A DNA stretch of 46,785 nt from the NCBI GenBank assembly GCA_028715705.1, contig JAQURJ010000005.1, forward strand, positions 1 through 46,785, given 5' to 3'. Numbering within the stretch: position 1 is the stretch's first letter; each line of letters begins with the position of its first letter. A program made the position numbers and the translations under genes. Positions 1-7,950 of the stretch are shown piece after piece. The notes beneath the pieces were generated by a model that was not told the origin of the DNA, made no database searches, and was given only the letters and a program-made list of their open reading frames with translations. The stretch comes from Phycisphaerae bacterium. Its GTDB lineage: Bacteria; Planctomycetota; Phycisphaerae; Sedimentisphaerales; Anaerobacaceae.

Positions 1-336
1 AGAGGTGGTATGGGGAAAAAACCATTGATTGCCGCACAGGAAAAATTGAATGCCGTATCAGAAGATAAATCAAATCTGATTTTAGCAACAGGCCGTTATC
101 TTGGTGAAGGTTTTGATCATTCTCGTCTTGATACGCTTTTCTTGGCCTTGCCGGTTTCATGGAAAGGTACCATTGCTCAGTATGCTGGTCGTCTTCATCG
201 TGACCATCACAGCAAAAGAGAAGTTATAATTTATGACTATGCTGATATAAATGTGCCGATGCTTGCCAAAATGTTTAGTCGCAGATTACGGGGTTATAAA
301 GCCATTGGCTACAAGGTATCGAATAATATGGAATAG
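1..336 (+). CDS. Superfamily II helicase, C-terminal fragment (5' end outside the window)
   Basis: The frame is open to the left edge, so the ATG at base 10 is not a trustworthy start and this is the last ~111 codons of a longer gene. What is visible is the end of the second RecA-like domain of an SF2 helicase: motif V (ATGRYLGEGFDHSRLDTLF) and motif VI (QYAGRLHRDHH) with the arginine finger region, then a tail ending RRLRGYKAIGYKV. From memory, this tail resembles large DEAD/DEAH helicases that carry a TOTE-type primase domain further upstream, but that domain would lie outside the window, so the assignment stays open. It is followed 30 bases later by a second helicase on the same strand, suggesting a two-gene defence or conflict cassette. 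Confidence 0.75.
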   Translation, partial: RGGMGKKPLIAAQEKLNAVSEDKSNLILATGRYLGEGFDHSRLDTLFLALPVSWKGTIAQYAGRLHRDHHSKREVIIYDYADINVPMLAKMFSRRLRGYKAIGYKVSNNME

Positions 337-366
337 GTTGATAACTATTAATGTGAGGATATAGAT

Positions 367-2805
367 ATGCCCAAAGTAAAAGTACAACACAAAATAAAAA
401 GACAATCGAAAGATCATAAAATCAAAAAGATTTCACACCTGCGAAAACCTGAAGACATGCCTTTGGAGCAGTGGCAGATTGTTTTGCGCAAACAGTTCGC
501 ACAAAAACAAAATTTCAGTCTTAAAAATATTGGTGATGAGCCGATTTTTTCTGAATTTATCGTTACAAATCCGGAAACCGGTGGTGAATATCGCGTTGCA
601 ATTCGTGGTCAGGGATTAGGCAATAATTACTGTTCATGTCCGGATTTTGCAGTAAATACCCTTGGGACATGTAAGCACATTGAGTTTACACTTGTCAAAC
701 TTCAGCAAAAACGTGGTGGCAGGAAGGCTTTTGCAGATGGTTTTCAGCCAGCCTATTCAGAAATTTATTTACGTTACGGTGCTAAGCGGGAAGTGATATT
801 CAGTCCCGGAACAAAATGTCCGAAATCTTTGATAGAACTTGCTTCATGCTACTTTGATAAACGCGGAATTTTAAAGCCACAAGGTTACTCCCAATTCGAT
901 ACCTTTATGAGAAAGGCCAGGGCGATCAAGCATGACTTACGCTGCTATGATGACACAATAGAATTTATCGCACAGGTGAGGGACAATGCTCTTCTAAAGA
1001 AACGAATCGAAAAAGCGTTCCCAGGCGATGCCAACAGTGCCGTTTTCAGAAAGTTATTGAAAGCCTCGTTGTATCCTTACCAGCGTAAGGGAGCCTTATT
1101 TGCCGCAAAAGCGGGGCGGAGTCTGATTGCCGATGATATGGGCCTTGGCAAAACCATTCAGGCAATTGCAGTAGTTGAGATATTAGCCAGAACGGTTGGC
1201 CTTGAGCGTGTATTGATTATATCTCCGACTTCGCTGAAGCATCAGTGGAAACAGGAGATTGAAAAATTCTGTGACAGTTCAGCTCAAGTAGTAGAAGGCT
1301 CTCTTGTAAAACGAAAGGGGCTTTACGGCACTGAGTCGCTTTATAAAATCATCAATTACGAGGTTGTCCACCGCGACCTTGACCTTATTCGCAACTGGGC
1401 ACCGGAAATGATTATTCTTGATGAAGCCCAGCGAATCAAAAACTGGAAAACCCGAAGGGCGCAAAGCGTAAAAAAACTTGATTCGAAATATGCCCTTGTG
1501 CTTACAGGGACACCGTTAGAAAATCGGCTGGAAGAATTACACTCCATTGTTGAATTTATAGACCGCTTCCACTTAGGACCAATGTTTCGCTTCCTTGCCG
1601 AGCATCAACATGTAGATGAAGTTGGCCGGGTGGTAGGATATCGTAATCTTTCCAAAATCGCAAAATCATTGGAAACGATCCTTCTTCGACGCACTAAAAA
1701 CGAAGTTTTGAAGGAACTACCGGAACGTCTGGATAAGAACTATTTTGTTCCGATGACCAATGAGCAGATGAAACACCATGAGGAAAATCGTGAAACCGTT
1801 GCACGCATAGTTGCCAAATGGCGTAGGTTCGGTTTTTTATCTGAAACCGACCAGAGAATACTTATGATTGCCCTGCAAAATATGCGGATGAGCTGCAATA
1901 GCACTTACCTTCTTGACAAAAAGACAGACTTCGGTGTTAAAGCCGATGAGCTTATCTCAGTACTCGATGAGATATTTGAGCAACCGGAGGCAAAGGTAGT
2001 TGTATTCAGCCAATGGATAGGAACACATGAAATACTTCTGGATCGTCTCGAATCCTCTAAACGAAAACATGTGCTGTTTCACGGTCGAATCCCAGGTGCC
2101 AAAAGAAAGGATTTGATAAGAGAATTCAAAAATGATTCTGACTGCCGAGTATTTCTTTCGACAGATGCCGGCGGAGTGGGGCTAAACCTGCAAAATGCCT
2201 CAGCAGTGATTAATATGGACCTACCATGGAACCCTGCAGTACTCGAGCAGCGTATTGGACGAATTCATCGTCTTGGCCAGCATCGACCTGTACGGGTAGT
2301 AAATTTTGTAGCTCAGGGTACAATAGAGCATGGTATGCTTTCACTTTTGTCTTTCAAGCAATCTCTTTTTTCAGGCGTTCTTGACAAAGGACAGGACGAA
2401 GTATTCTTAGGCGGAACAAGATTAAAGAGATTTATGGATTCGGTTGACAAGGCCACAAACGCCATTCCTGAATCTATGCCTCAACAAGCCGAGTCAGGAG
2501 AAAATGGTGACGGCACAGAGTGGGAAGGTCCAGTCGAAACAGAAAAGGGGAAAATACCAGAAATAATACAGAGACAGGATTGGGACGAGCTTGTTTCAAC
2601 TGGCCTATCATTCCTTGACAAATTGGGCCGAACACTGCATGGCCGGGAAGGTCAACAACAGCAACCAATTTCTAAAACGCTCTCTGGATTAAAAATTGAA
2701 ACGGATAAAGCTACCGGCCAGCAGCACTTGAAACTGCCAATACCCCCAAAGGAAATTTTTACAGGTTTAGCTAATTTGCTCAATGAACTCTCAAAAAGGA
2801 TGTAA
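367..2805 (+). CDS. SNF2-family DEAD/DEAH helicase with N-terminal SWIM zinc finger
   Basis: An 812-residue protein with a basic N-terminus, a SWIM zinc finger at about 89-104 (C89, C91, C102, H104), then a Swi2/Snf2 ATPase. Walker A is DDMGLGKT near 256-263, the Walker B box is DEAQ at 352-355, motif III is LTGTPLEN near 379-386, and the second RecA domain has DAGGVGLNLQ and QRIGRIHRLGQ. This is a double-stranded DNA translocase/remodelling motor; the SWIM finger suggests nucleic-acid or protein docking. The start has GAGG eight bases before the ATG. SNF2 proteins of this size occur as stand-alone ATPases and in phage-defence loci (DISARM has one). Next to a second helicase and a tRNA-derived integration scar, a mobile defence role is plausible but not shown. 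The C-terminal ~130 residues match no domain I know. Confidence 0.88.
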   Translation: MPKVKVQHKIKRQSKDHKIKKISHLRKPEDMPLEQWQIVLRKQFAQKQNFSLKNIGDEPIFSEFIVTNPETGGEYRVAIRGQGLGNNYCSCPDFAVNTLGTCKHIEFTLVKLQQKRGGRKAFADGFQPAYSEIYLRYGAKREVIFSPGTKCPKSLIELASCYFDKRGILKPQGYSQFDTFMRKARAIKHDLRCYDDTIEFIAQVRDNALLKKRIEKAFPGDANSAVFRKLLKASLYPYQRKGALFAAKAGRSLIADDMGLGKTIQAIAVVEILARTVGLERVLIISPTSLKHQWKQEIEKFCDSSAQVVEGSLVKRKGLYGTESLYKIINYEVVHRDLDLIRNWAPEMIILDEAQRIKNWKTRRAQSVKKLDSKYALVLTGTPLENRLEELHSIVEFIDRFHLGPMFRFLAEHQHVDEVGRVVGYRNLSKIAKSLETILLRRTKNEVLKELPERLDKNYFVPMTNEQMKHHEENRETVARIVAKWRRFGFLSETDQRILMIALQNMRMSCNSTYLLDKKTDFGVKADELISVLDEIFEQPEAKVVVFSQWIGTHEILLDRLESSKRKHVLFHGRIPGAKRKDLIREFKNDSDCRVFLSTDAGGVGLNLQNASAVINMDLPWNPAVLEQRIGRIHRLGQHRPVRVVNFVAQGTIEHGMLSLLSFKQSLFSGVLDKGQDEVFLGGTRLKRFMDSVDKATNAIPESMPQQAESGENGDGTEWEGPVETEKGKIPEIIQRQDWDELVSTGLSFLDKLGRTLHGREGQQQQPISKTLSGLKIETDKATGQQHLKLPIPPKEIFTGLANLLNELSKRM

Positions 2806-2837
2806 CAAGCTGAAATAAAAGGTTAACCCGAGTCTTG

Positions 2838-2861
2838 AATTTGCAACAGAATTTGCAACAG
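2838..2861 (+). repeat. Tandem 12-bp direct repeat (AATTTGCAACAG x2)
   Basis: Two perfect back-to-back copies of AATTTGCAACAG lie just after the SNF2 gene and about 110 bases before the tRNA fragment. Short direct repeats near an att site can be integrase arm-binding sites, but this is only a positional inference. Confidence 0.5.
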
Positions 2862-2973
2862 TTTGGCGCTTTTGGGCTACTTTTGCGGTACTGTTGCGAT
2901 TCGGTCATCATCATAAGTCCTTATTTGACAATCATAAACGTTTTTAGTACAATAAGTTACAAACCCGATAACA

Positions 2974-3018
2974 GGATTTCTAATCCGTAGGTCGCAGGTC
3001 CGAATCCTGCCGGGCGTA
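2974..3018 (+). other. 3' fragment of a tRNA-Arg(TCT) gene, probable integration (att) scar
   Basis: This 45-base stretch reads as the anticodon arm, variable loop, T arm and 3' acceptor strand of a tRNA. The anticodon loop TTTCTAA gives TCT (Arg), the T arm is GCAGG/CCTGC with loop TCCGAAT, and the 3' acceptor strand is CGGGCGT plus A. No matching 5' acceptor strand or D arm is present upstream, and no CCA is encoded. Partial tRNA 3' ends arise when integrase-driven elements insert into tRNA genes, so this most likely marks one end of the element carrying the two helicase genes. The rest of 2806-3435 (630 bases without a gene) shows only AT-rich sequence, the 12-bp repeat and, at its end, the ribosome-binding site (GGGAG) of the next gene. 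Confidence 0.65.
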
Positions 3019-3435
3019 TTTATAAAGCAGTTTGATCCTTTGCAAACATCCTATCTAATCGATAACCTAAGAGCTCATATAAACTTATGTAATTAGACTT
3101 TGAGTTCGAAAACAAAGGAAATAGTTAAGTATTTAGAAAATAATATTCAGTGATTTTAGCGCAACCTATTATGTTTAATGGTGTTGTGAAAGTTCGATAA
3201 TTTTATACCCCTCTTTGTAATTCCGTTTACAGCCTGATAGGTTTATAAAGTTTTCTTTCTGCCCCCGGAATAGTTATGAAGAAGATTTGCTTCTGGCGGC
3301 ATAGACAAGGTAAGCTGATCTCATCGTACTTTTTAATATAATTGTTTCTGAATGAATCTCCAGTTACAATGATAGTGAAATGGCCCCCTCGGAAACGCTA
3401 ACCATAAGCAAAAAGCTGCTGCGGGAGAAAAAGTT

Positions 3436-5058
3436 ATGGTCTCGGAGAACAATTCTTATTCAGATGACAAGAATGTGAGCGGTAAAATCGTAAAAGACCC
3501 GGTTTGCGGTATGACTGTGTCCGATCTTTCTGATGAATGGAAATTTGAATACAAGGGAAGATTCTATTTTTTCTGTAGTTCGGGCTGTTTGACAAAATTC
3601 AAGGCCGATCCCGAAGCATATTTACACAAGACAGAAAAAGGGCAAACAGATGCCTCACCTTCCGGCAGCTACACCTGTCCGATGCACCCTGAAGTTTTGC
3701 AGGACCACCCGGGGGAATGTCCCATCTGCGGCATGGCGTTGGAACCGAAAGTTGCGACTGCCGGTGACGAAGAAAATCGAGAATTAACCATCATGACCCA
3801 GCGATTTTGGGTCTGCGTTTGTCTGACGCTGCCGGTTTTTCTGATTGCCATGTCCGAGATGATTCCCGGCCAGCCACTTCAGAAGTTGGTTTCCCAAAAA
3901 GTGCTTATCTGGGCCGAATTTATTTTAGCCGTTCCGGTTGTCCTGTGGGGAGCGTGGCCTTTCTATTTAAGGGGATGGCGTTCGATCATCAGCCGCCATT
4001 TTAATATGTTCACGCTTGTTTCGCTGGGGGTCGGTGTCGCGTTCATTTACAGTGTTGTGGCTACATTAGCCCCGCATCTCTTTCCTGAATCGATGCGAAC
4101 GGAAAATGGTCTGGTGGCAGTATATTTTGAAGCAGCTGCTGTTATTACGACACTTGTTCTGCTGGGACAAATTTTGGAACTAAGAGCGAGAAACCGTACG
4201 AGCAGTGCGATAAAATCGCTTCTCAATTTAGCCCCCAAAAAGGCACGGTTAATCAAAGACGATGGTTCTGAAGTGGAAATATCGCTGGATGAGGTCGAGC
4301 CGGGAAACATCCTGAGAGTCAAACCCGGTGAGAAAGTACCTGTGGACGGGGTTGTTTCCGAAGGCCGCAGTTCCGTCGATGAATCCATGATTACGGGAGA
4401 ACCTGTCCCTGTTGAAAAATCCGACGGCGACAAGGTCACAGGCGGCACGATTAACGGCACTGGCTCATTTCTCATGCGGGCAGAACGTGTCGGAGCCGAG
4501 ACACTACTGGCGCAGATTGTACAAATGGTCGCCGAAGCACAGCGAAGCCGGGCTCCCATCCAGCATCTTGCGGATGTTGTTGCCGGATGGTTTGTGCCGG
4601 CCGTCGTTCTCAGTTCGATCGTGACGTTTTTTATATGGTTTTTTTTCGGGCCACAGCCCACATTAACCCATGCAATCGTCAACGCCGTTGCCGTGTTGAT
4701 TATCGCCTGTCCATGTGCTTTAGGGCTGGCGACCCCGATGTCGATCATGGTTGGAACCGGACGCGGAGCACAACTGGGTGTTCTGATTAAAAATGCTGAA
4801 GTCTTAGAGACAATGGAGAAGGTAACTGTTCTGGTGGTTGACAAAACAGGAACATTAACTGAAGGCAAGCCGAAACTTGTGACCGTCCAGCCAACAGAAG
4901 ACTTTAACGAAAAGACCCTAGTGCGGCTGGCTGCTTCGCTGGAACAAAACTCCGAACATCCCCTAGCTGCCGCCATCTTACAGTATGCCCAAAAACAAAC
5001 TACCAAAACTCCAATAAATCCTTGTTTTTTCGTAAATTTCGCCAATTCCAGTACTTAG
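3436..5058 (+). pseudogene. copA: Copper-type P1B ATPase, truncated after the phosphorylation site
   Basis: The N-terminus has a YHS/TRASH-like metal-binding motif (DPVCGM near 21-26, then CSSGC at 47-51) and a second heavy-metal module (CPMHP and CPICGM at about 81-100). It continues with transmembrane helices, the actuator TGEP near 322, the CPC metal motif in ACPCALG near 425, the phosphorylated DKTGT near 469 and the SEHP motif near 507. After [11 protein letters not shown] (around base 5000) the similarity stops and about 19 unrelated residues follow before the stop. The rest of the nucleotide-binding domain, the GDGxND hinge and the last two helices are missing; family members run to about 740-800 residues and this has 540. 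It cannot pump copper as it stands. The break may be an insertion or deletion next to the accessory region, or a misassembly. Confidence 0.85.
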
Positions 5059-5139
5059 AAAATGGTAAATATCACATTTTTGGTAGATATTGCATCTATT
5101 GGTTGTAGTCAGGTTGTAGCAAATTTTAAAGAGTTATAG

Positions 5140-5345
5140 ATAGAGCTTGTCCGTTGTTCGCAATTAGTTTTCTTGCTGCCAATGGAAACCGCTGCCGCCA
5201 AAAGAAATGCGGTCCGAGGAAACCGCCGCCGCATAATTTTTTGCCGGGGTGGTCGGGGCGAGGGCTGACGCGGTAGTCCGTTTCCAGCCCCCGCCTCGCC
5301 AATCAATGGAAAAGTGGCAGCTCTCGGCACAATAACCGAGTGATC
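5140..5345. other. GC-rich structured block in a gene-free stretch
   Basis: The 669 bases after the truncated ATPase (5059-5727) hold no convincing gene. Within them, about 5140-5345 is much richer in G+C than its AT-rich flanks and contains a strong imperfect hairpin: GGCGAGG plus GCTG at 5257-5267 pairs with CAGC plus CCTCGCC at 5285-5300, leaving a five-base bulge and a loop of about 17. An 89-codon minus-strand frame crosses it but has low-complexity Pro/Arg-rich content and no ribosome-binding site. It could be a structured RNA, a mobile-element end or a relic; I recognise no known RNA family. Confidence 0.4.
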
Positions 5346-5454
5346 GTTGCTATGATAGGTACATTTATCCAGTGACATCTCGATTTTTTATTTTCTTTAT
5401 TTTCCATCCGAAGAATTTATCATAAGTTCTTGACTTTGCAATGATTATTTGCAT

Positions 5455-5500
5455 AATTATATATGCTCAAATTGGGCGTACACATAAATGTACCACACGG
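5455..5500 (+). repeat. 46-bp direct repeat, copy A
   Basis: This copy differs from copy B (5562-5607) at only three positions and lies 107 bases upstream of it. Both share the core ATTGGGCGTACACATAAATG and contain the short inverted repeat GTACA/TGTAC around CATAAA. An 11-bp piece of the same core (ATAAATGTACC) also occurs inverted at about 5358-5368. The function is unknown; candidates are regulator binding sites or ends of a lost mobile element. Confidence 0.75.
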
Positions 5501-5561
5501 GCTTCTTTTACATACAATTTTACAAGGGTTTTGAATAAATTTTGTTTCCGCAACAGGAACT

Positions 5562-5607
5562 AATTATACATGCTCGAATTGGGCGTACACATAAATGTAC
5601 CCCACGG
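5562..5607 (+). repeat. 46-bp direct repeat, copy B
   Basis: This is the second copy of the repeat at 5455-5500, with T/C, A/G and A/C substitutions. It lies about 120 bases from the 3' end of the minus-strand precorrin-2 dehydrogenase gene and has no gene of its own. Confidence 0.75.
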
Positions 5608-5727
5608 TATATCGGCTTAAGTGCCCCGCCCTCTTATTTATTTATACTATGGAATCTGGCCAATATCCCATGCAAATGGACGACTGTTTGAATTAGGACC
5701 ATTCTGCATCCACTTTTTTAGAAAAAG

Positions 5728-6375
5728 TTAAGTTCCCTTTGACAGTGCGGAATTAATAGTATCCTGAGCGAAGATTTGCCATCTATCGGTGCCTTGCTCT
5801 TCGAATAGTTTGAAGGAAATATCATCCACCAGCGTACCGAGGATGGTTTTTCGCAGAGGCGGATTTTCAATCAGTTCTATTATCTTTTTCCTCTGCTTTT
5901 CGAGTTCAGCAAGGAATAGACCGTGCTGTGCAGTGAACATTCGTTCGATCTTTTCACGCAAATGTCCTGAATATGCGGGGCAGCTCCCATCCGTGCCGAC
6001 AGCTATCTGCAAATCCCCCCGTTTTACTAACGCTGGAACGAAAAAGTCACAAAGCTGCGGTTCGTCCACCACATTGCACAGAATTTCAAGTTCCTGACAG
6101 TCCTTATAGATTTGCGCATTTATCGCATAATTGTTTGTCGCAGCTATAACGAGGGTGGCACCGGTGAGGTACTCTTTAGAATACTTTACCTTTATAAGTT
6201 CTGCATTTGTTCCAATGCACATGGTCGTAAGGGTCTGGTTTATGTGGTCGGCTATCACTACCAGCCGAGCGCCAACATCAAGCAGTGTTTCAGCCTTTCT
6301 GACAGCAACTGCCCCACCACCGACGACAACCACGCGTCTTTCGGCCATTTCGAGAAAAATTGGATATTTCGCCAT
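5728..6375 (-). CDS. Precorrin-2 dehydrogenase (siroheme synthase N-terminal type)
   Basis: A 215-residue protein that would oxidise precorrin-2 to sirohydrochlorin with NAD+; many homologues also insert iron to give siroheme. The N-terminal Rossmann motif VVVVGGGAVAVRKAETLL is characteristic of the CysG-N/Met8/SirC family, followed by ATNNYAIN and CDFFVPALVKRGDLQIAVGT, the conserved dimer/active-site region. The methyltransferase domain of full CysG is absent, as in SirC/Met8; that activity is supplied by the CobA-HemD fusion at 36350. I start at 6375 because GGGAG sits seven bases upstream and the extra upstream codons are not family-like. In this window siroheme is probably the precursor of haem b through AhbA/C/D. 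It sits downstream of a cytochrome gene on the same strand but with about 318 bases between them. Confidence 0.9.
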   Translation of the reverse strand: MAKYPIFLEMAERRVVVVGGGAVAVRKAETLLDVGARLVVIADHINQTLTTMCIGTNAELIKVKYSKEYLTGATLVIAATNNYAINAQIYKDCQELEILCNVVDEPQLCDFFVPALVKRGDLQIAVGTDGSCPAYSGHLREKIERMFTAQHGLFLAELEKQRKKIIELIENPPLRKTILGTLVDDISFKLFEEQGTDRWQIFAQDTINSALSKGT

Positions 6376-6507
6376 TTCTGTGCTCCCACTCAAATAATCC
6401 CAATACATTATTCCATTAAACTTTAACACTTTTTAGGCAACTGACTTCAATGGTTTATCAACAAAAAAATATTCAACCAGAAAGCTCGTGTCCAATAAAT
6501 AATGTAT

Positions 6508-6657
6508 ATGAAAAATTATACGTTGTCAAAAGAGAAAAAAACTGAACTGGAGAAATTTCATCGCTCCCTTAATGATAAATACCATGCCGATCTTGTCAAA
6601 GTGATCATTGCGATATCGAGTAGTAACTTATTAGGCTCAGGAAAATTTTATAATTGA
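6508..6657 (+). pseudogene. Transposase N-terminal remnant (IS630-like)
   Basis: A 49-codon frame between the cytochrome and precorrin-2 dehydrogenase genes reads MKNYTLSKEKKTELEKFHRS and continues LNDKYHADLVKVIIAIS. This resembles the helix-turn-helix start of IS630-type transposases (a helix with HR..x..R.A, then a hydrophobic helix), and it stops before any catalytic domain. I read it as a fragment of a lost insertion sequence. The similarity is from memory and short, so another DNA-binding origin is possible. Nothing else is visible in 6376-6693. Confidence 0.4.
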
Positions 6658-6693
6658 CTGTCCTCAGATTCGATGTAAATTGTCAAACCTCCC

Positions 6694-7602
6694 CTATTTG
6701 ATGTGGCAAGTTCGACAAAGAATATCGTCCTGGCCTTCTAATACAATGTGCGCCTTGTTGTCGGCATAAAGGCTGTGGCAGCTTCCACAGCCCACCTTGC
6801 CGTCAAAAAGGCGAATACGACTTTCAAATGACAAAGGGAATCTGTATTCACCGGCTAGGCGCATAGCGATCTGCGTGTAATCAATGCCAATGGGATGGTC
6901 CGACATTCTTTTCCAACGGTCAAACTTCTGGCTTTGAGTTTCATCGGACAAAGGTATTGTAACGGCGATGTTGTCATGGCAGCCAAGGCAGGTTCTGGAT
7001 TCATCGTCAATATCCCCGATCGGACCAAAAGACATTTGTGAACTTATGGAGTCAGACAAGATTGAACCAAGATGGGCCTTAGAAGAAAATTGCCAGTGTA
7101 CCCGCCCTGCCAAGCTACCCACTGAATTCGTATGACATGAGGCACAGAAGTCAGGACTATCCGGCACAAATAGAAAACGATCGCGATTTGCGTTTATTTC
7201 TCCGGTTTCAGAAGTGTTCGACTGTTCGTGGCATGTCAGGCACGTCAACTGTGAGTTTTCATCAGTTTTCATACCGGAAAGCCGCGAGCCCGTCACTGTC
7301 ACTCCAACAGGATGATTCAAAACCGCATCATAATCATGACAGCCGGAAATGGTGCAGAGCCTGTTAAGGTCATCGTTTAAAGCGACCTTGTTGTTTCTAT
7401 CACTTTGATACCAGTCATCGGCGTGGCAGTTATCGCATGGAAGCTCAAAGTGATGGAGACTGATATTGGCAGCGACCTGCCGGCTGGCAAATGAATTTAC
7501 AGACACAAGCATCAAAACCACCAGCAACAGACCTGCCGCAAAGCCGGCTTTGGAAATTTGACTATGCCTCTTTATAATCCGATATAAAAATCTTATTTTC
7601 AT
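6694..7602 (-). CDS. Periplasmic heptahaem c-type cytochrome
   Basis: A 302-residue exported protein with a long basic n-region and a hydrophobic helix (GFAAGLLLVVLMLVSVNSF) that serves as signal peptide or anchor. It carries six CXXCH haem motifs (CDNCH, CLTCH, CASCH, CLGCH, CGSCH, CRTCH) and one CX4CH (CTISGCH), so seven haems are expected. Distal histidines such as NHPVGV and DHPIGI resemble the 'doubled' motif cytochromes of anaerobes, and the same DHPIS/HPVSF style recurs in the cytochromes at 13517 and 21681, pointing to a shared family. It follows the ccm genes on the same strand after a 214-base structured gap, so it may be read from the same transcript or from its own promoter. The role is probably periplasmic electron transfer; redox partners are unknown. 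Confidence 0.88.
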   Translation of the reverse strand: MKIRFLYRIIKRHSQISKAGFAAGLLLVVLMLVSVNSFASRQVAANISLHHFELPCDNCHADDWYQSDRNNKVALNDDLNRLCTISGCHDYDAVLNHPVGVTVTGSRLSGMKTDENSQLTCLTCHEQSNTSETGEINANRDRFLFVPDSPDFCASCHTNSVGSLAGRVHWQFSSKAHLGSILSDSISSQMSFGPIGDIDDESRTCLGCHDNIAVTIPLSDETQSQKFDRWKRMSDHPIGIDYTQIAMRLAGEYRFPLSFESRIRLFDGKVGCGSCHSLYADNKAHIVLEGQDDILCRTCHIK

Positions 7603-7623
7603 CCTACTACTACCCTATAACAA

Positions 7624-7646
7624 GGGCACAAACATAATGTGTGCCC
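7624..7646 (-). other. Hairpin in the leader of the heptahaem cytochrome gene
   Basis: GGGCACA (7624-7630) and TGTGCCC (7640-7646) form a perfect 7-bp stem with a nine-base loop, 22 bases before the ATG at 7602. On the minus strand the bases after it (TTGTTAT) are only weakly U-rich, so it is a poor intrinsic terminator for the genes here; on the plus strand TTTTCT follows but no plus-strand gene ends here. A leader hairpin or attenuator is possible. Confidence 0.4.
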
Positions 7647-7711
7647 GTTTTCTATCGGCGGAGTAGAAAGGCAGGATAATTAGAAAAAAGAATCAATGCG
7701 GGTTAAAGGGG

Positions 7712-7830
7712 TAAAAACGGCTGTTTACCGTTCATAAGTGGCGATAATATCGGCTTTGCGGCCCGATAAAAATCCTGAAACCAGCGGCAGACGGCTTGTG
7801 CCCCCTAAGAGAAAATTCAAGCCCATGCTG
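7712..7830 (-). other. Structured intergenic segment between ccmD and the heptahaem gene
   Basis: On the minus strand this segment has a series of short stems: GGCTTG/CAAGCC starting at the end of ccmD, ATCGG/CCGAT around a loop with GCAAAG, and AACGG/CCGTT or alternatively GGTAAA/TTTACC just before T-rich sequence (7710-7733). The mutually exclusive last pair could act as a switch or weak terminator. No known riboswitch consensus fits convincingly; a cyclic-dinucleotide (GEMM) aptamer was considered and not accepted. Confidence 0.3.
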
Positions 7831-7939
7831 ACCGCGCATCCAGTCTTTTTCGAATGTCTTTTGTTTGCCGGTCCAAAATGAAAAGATACACAAAATTCAC
7901 AAGCCACAAAATAGAAAATGCAAGGCAAAGATAAACCAT
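7817..7939 (-). CDS. ccmD: CcmD-like small membrane protein
   Basis: A 40-residue ORF: one transmembrane helix (VYLCLAFSILWLVNFVYLFI) followed by a charged cytoplasmic tail (DRQTKDIRKRLDARSAW). Its size, single helix and basic helical tail match CcmD, which joins CcmA-CcmB to CcmC-CcmE and helps release holo-CcmE. A strong GGAGG lies five bases before the ATG, and the gene starts 11 bases after ccmC ends, the standard ccmABCD order. It is short enough to be missed by automated callers, and a longer overlapping frame here (7725-7928) has no ribosome-binding site logic and is not the gene. Confidence 0.8.
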   Translation of the reverse strand: MVYLCLAFSILWLVNFVYLFILDRQTKDIRKRLDARSAWA

Positions 7940-7950
7940 GAAAACCTCCA

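Noticed and set aside
2960-3020. Complete tRNA gene
   Set aside because: The anticodon loop, T arm and 3' acceptor strand are there, but no 5' acceptor strand or D arm can pair upstream.
4047-5045. 332-codon minus-strand frame inside the copper ATPase gene
   Set aside because: It is antisense to a clear P-type ATPase with all motifs on the plus strand, and its product is low-complexity Ser/Thr/Arg-rich.
5109-5378. 89-codon minus-strand frame in the gap after the ATPase
   Set aside because: No ribosome-binding site, biased Pro/Arg content due to the GC-rich hairpin, and no family resemblance.
7712-7830. Cyclic-di-GMP/cGAMP (GEMM) riboswitch
   Set aside because: GCAAAGCC and a GGTA...TACC stem look similar by eye, but GCAAAG lies in a local hairpin loop and the P2 tetraloop and GGCAAACC parts are missing.
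7725-7928. 67-codon minus-strand frame after ccmC
   Set aside because: It overlaps the CcmD-like ORF in another frame; the 40-codon ORF has GGAGG and a CcmD-type helix plus basic tail.
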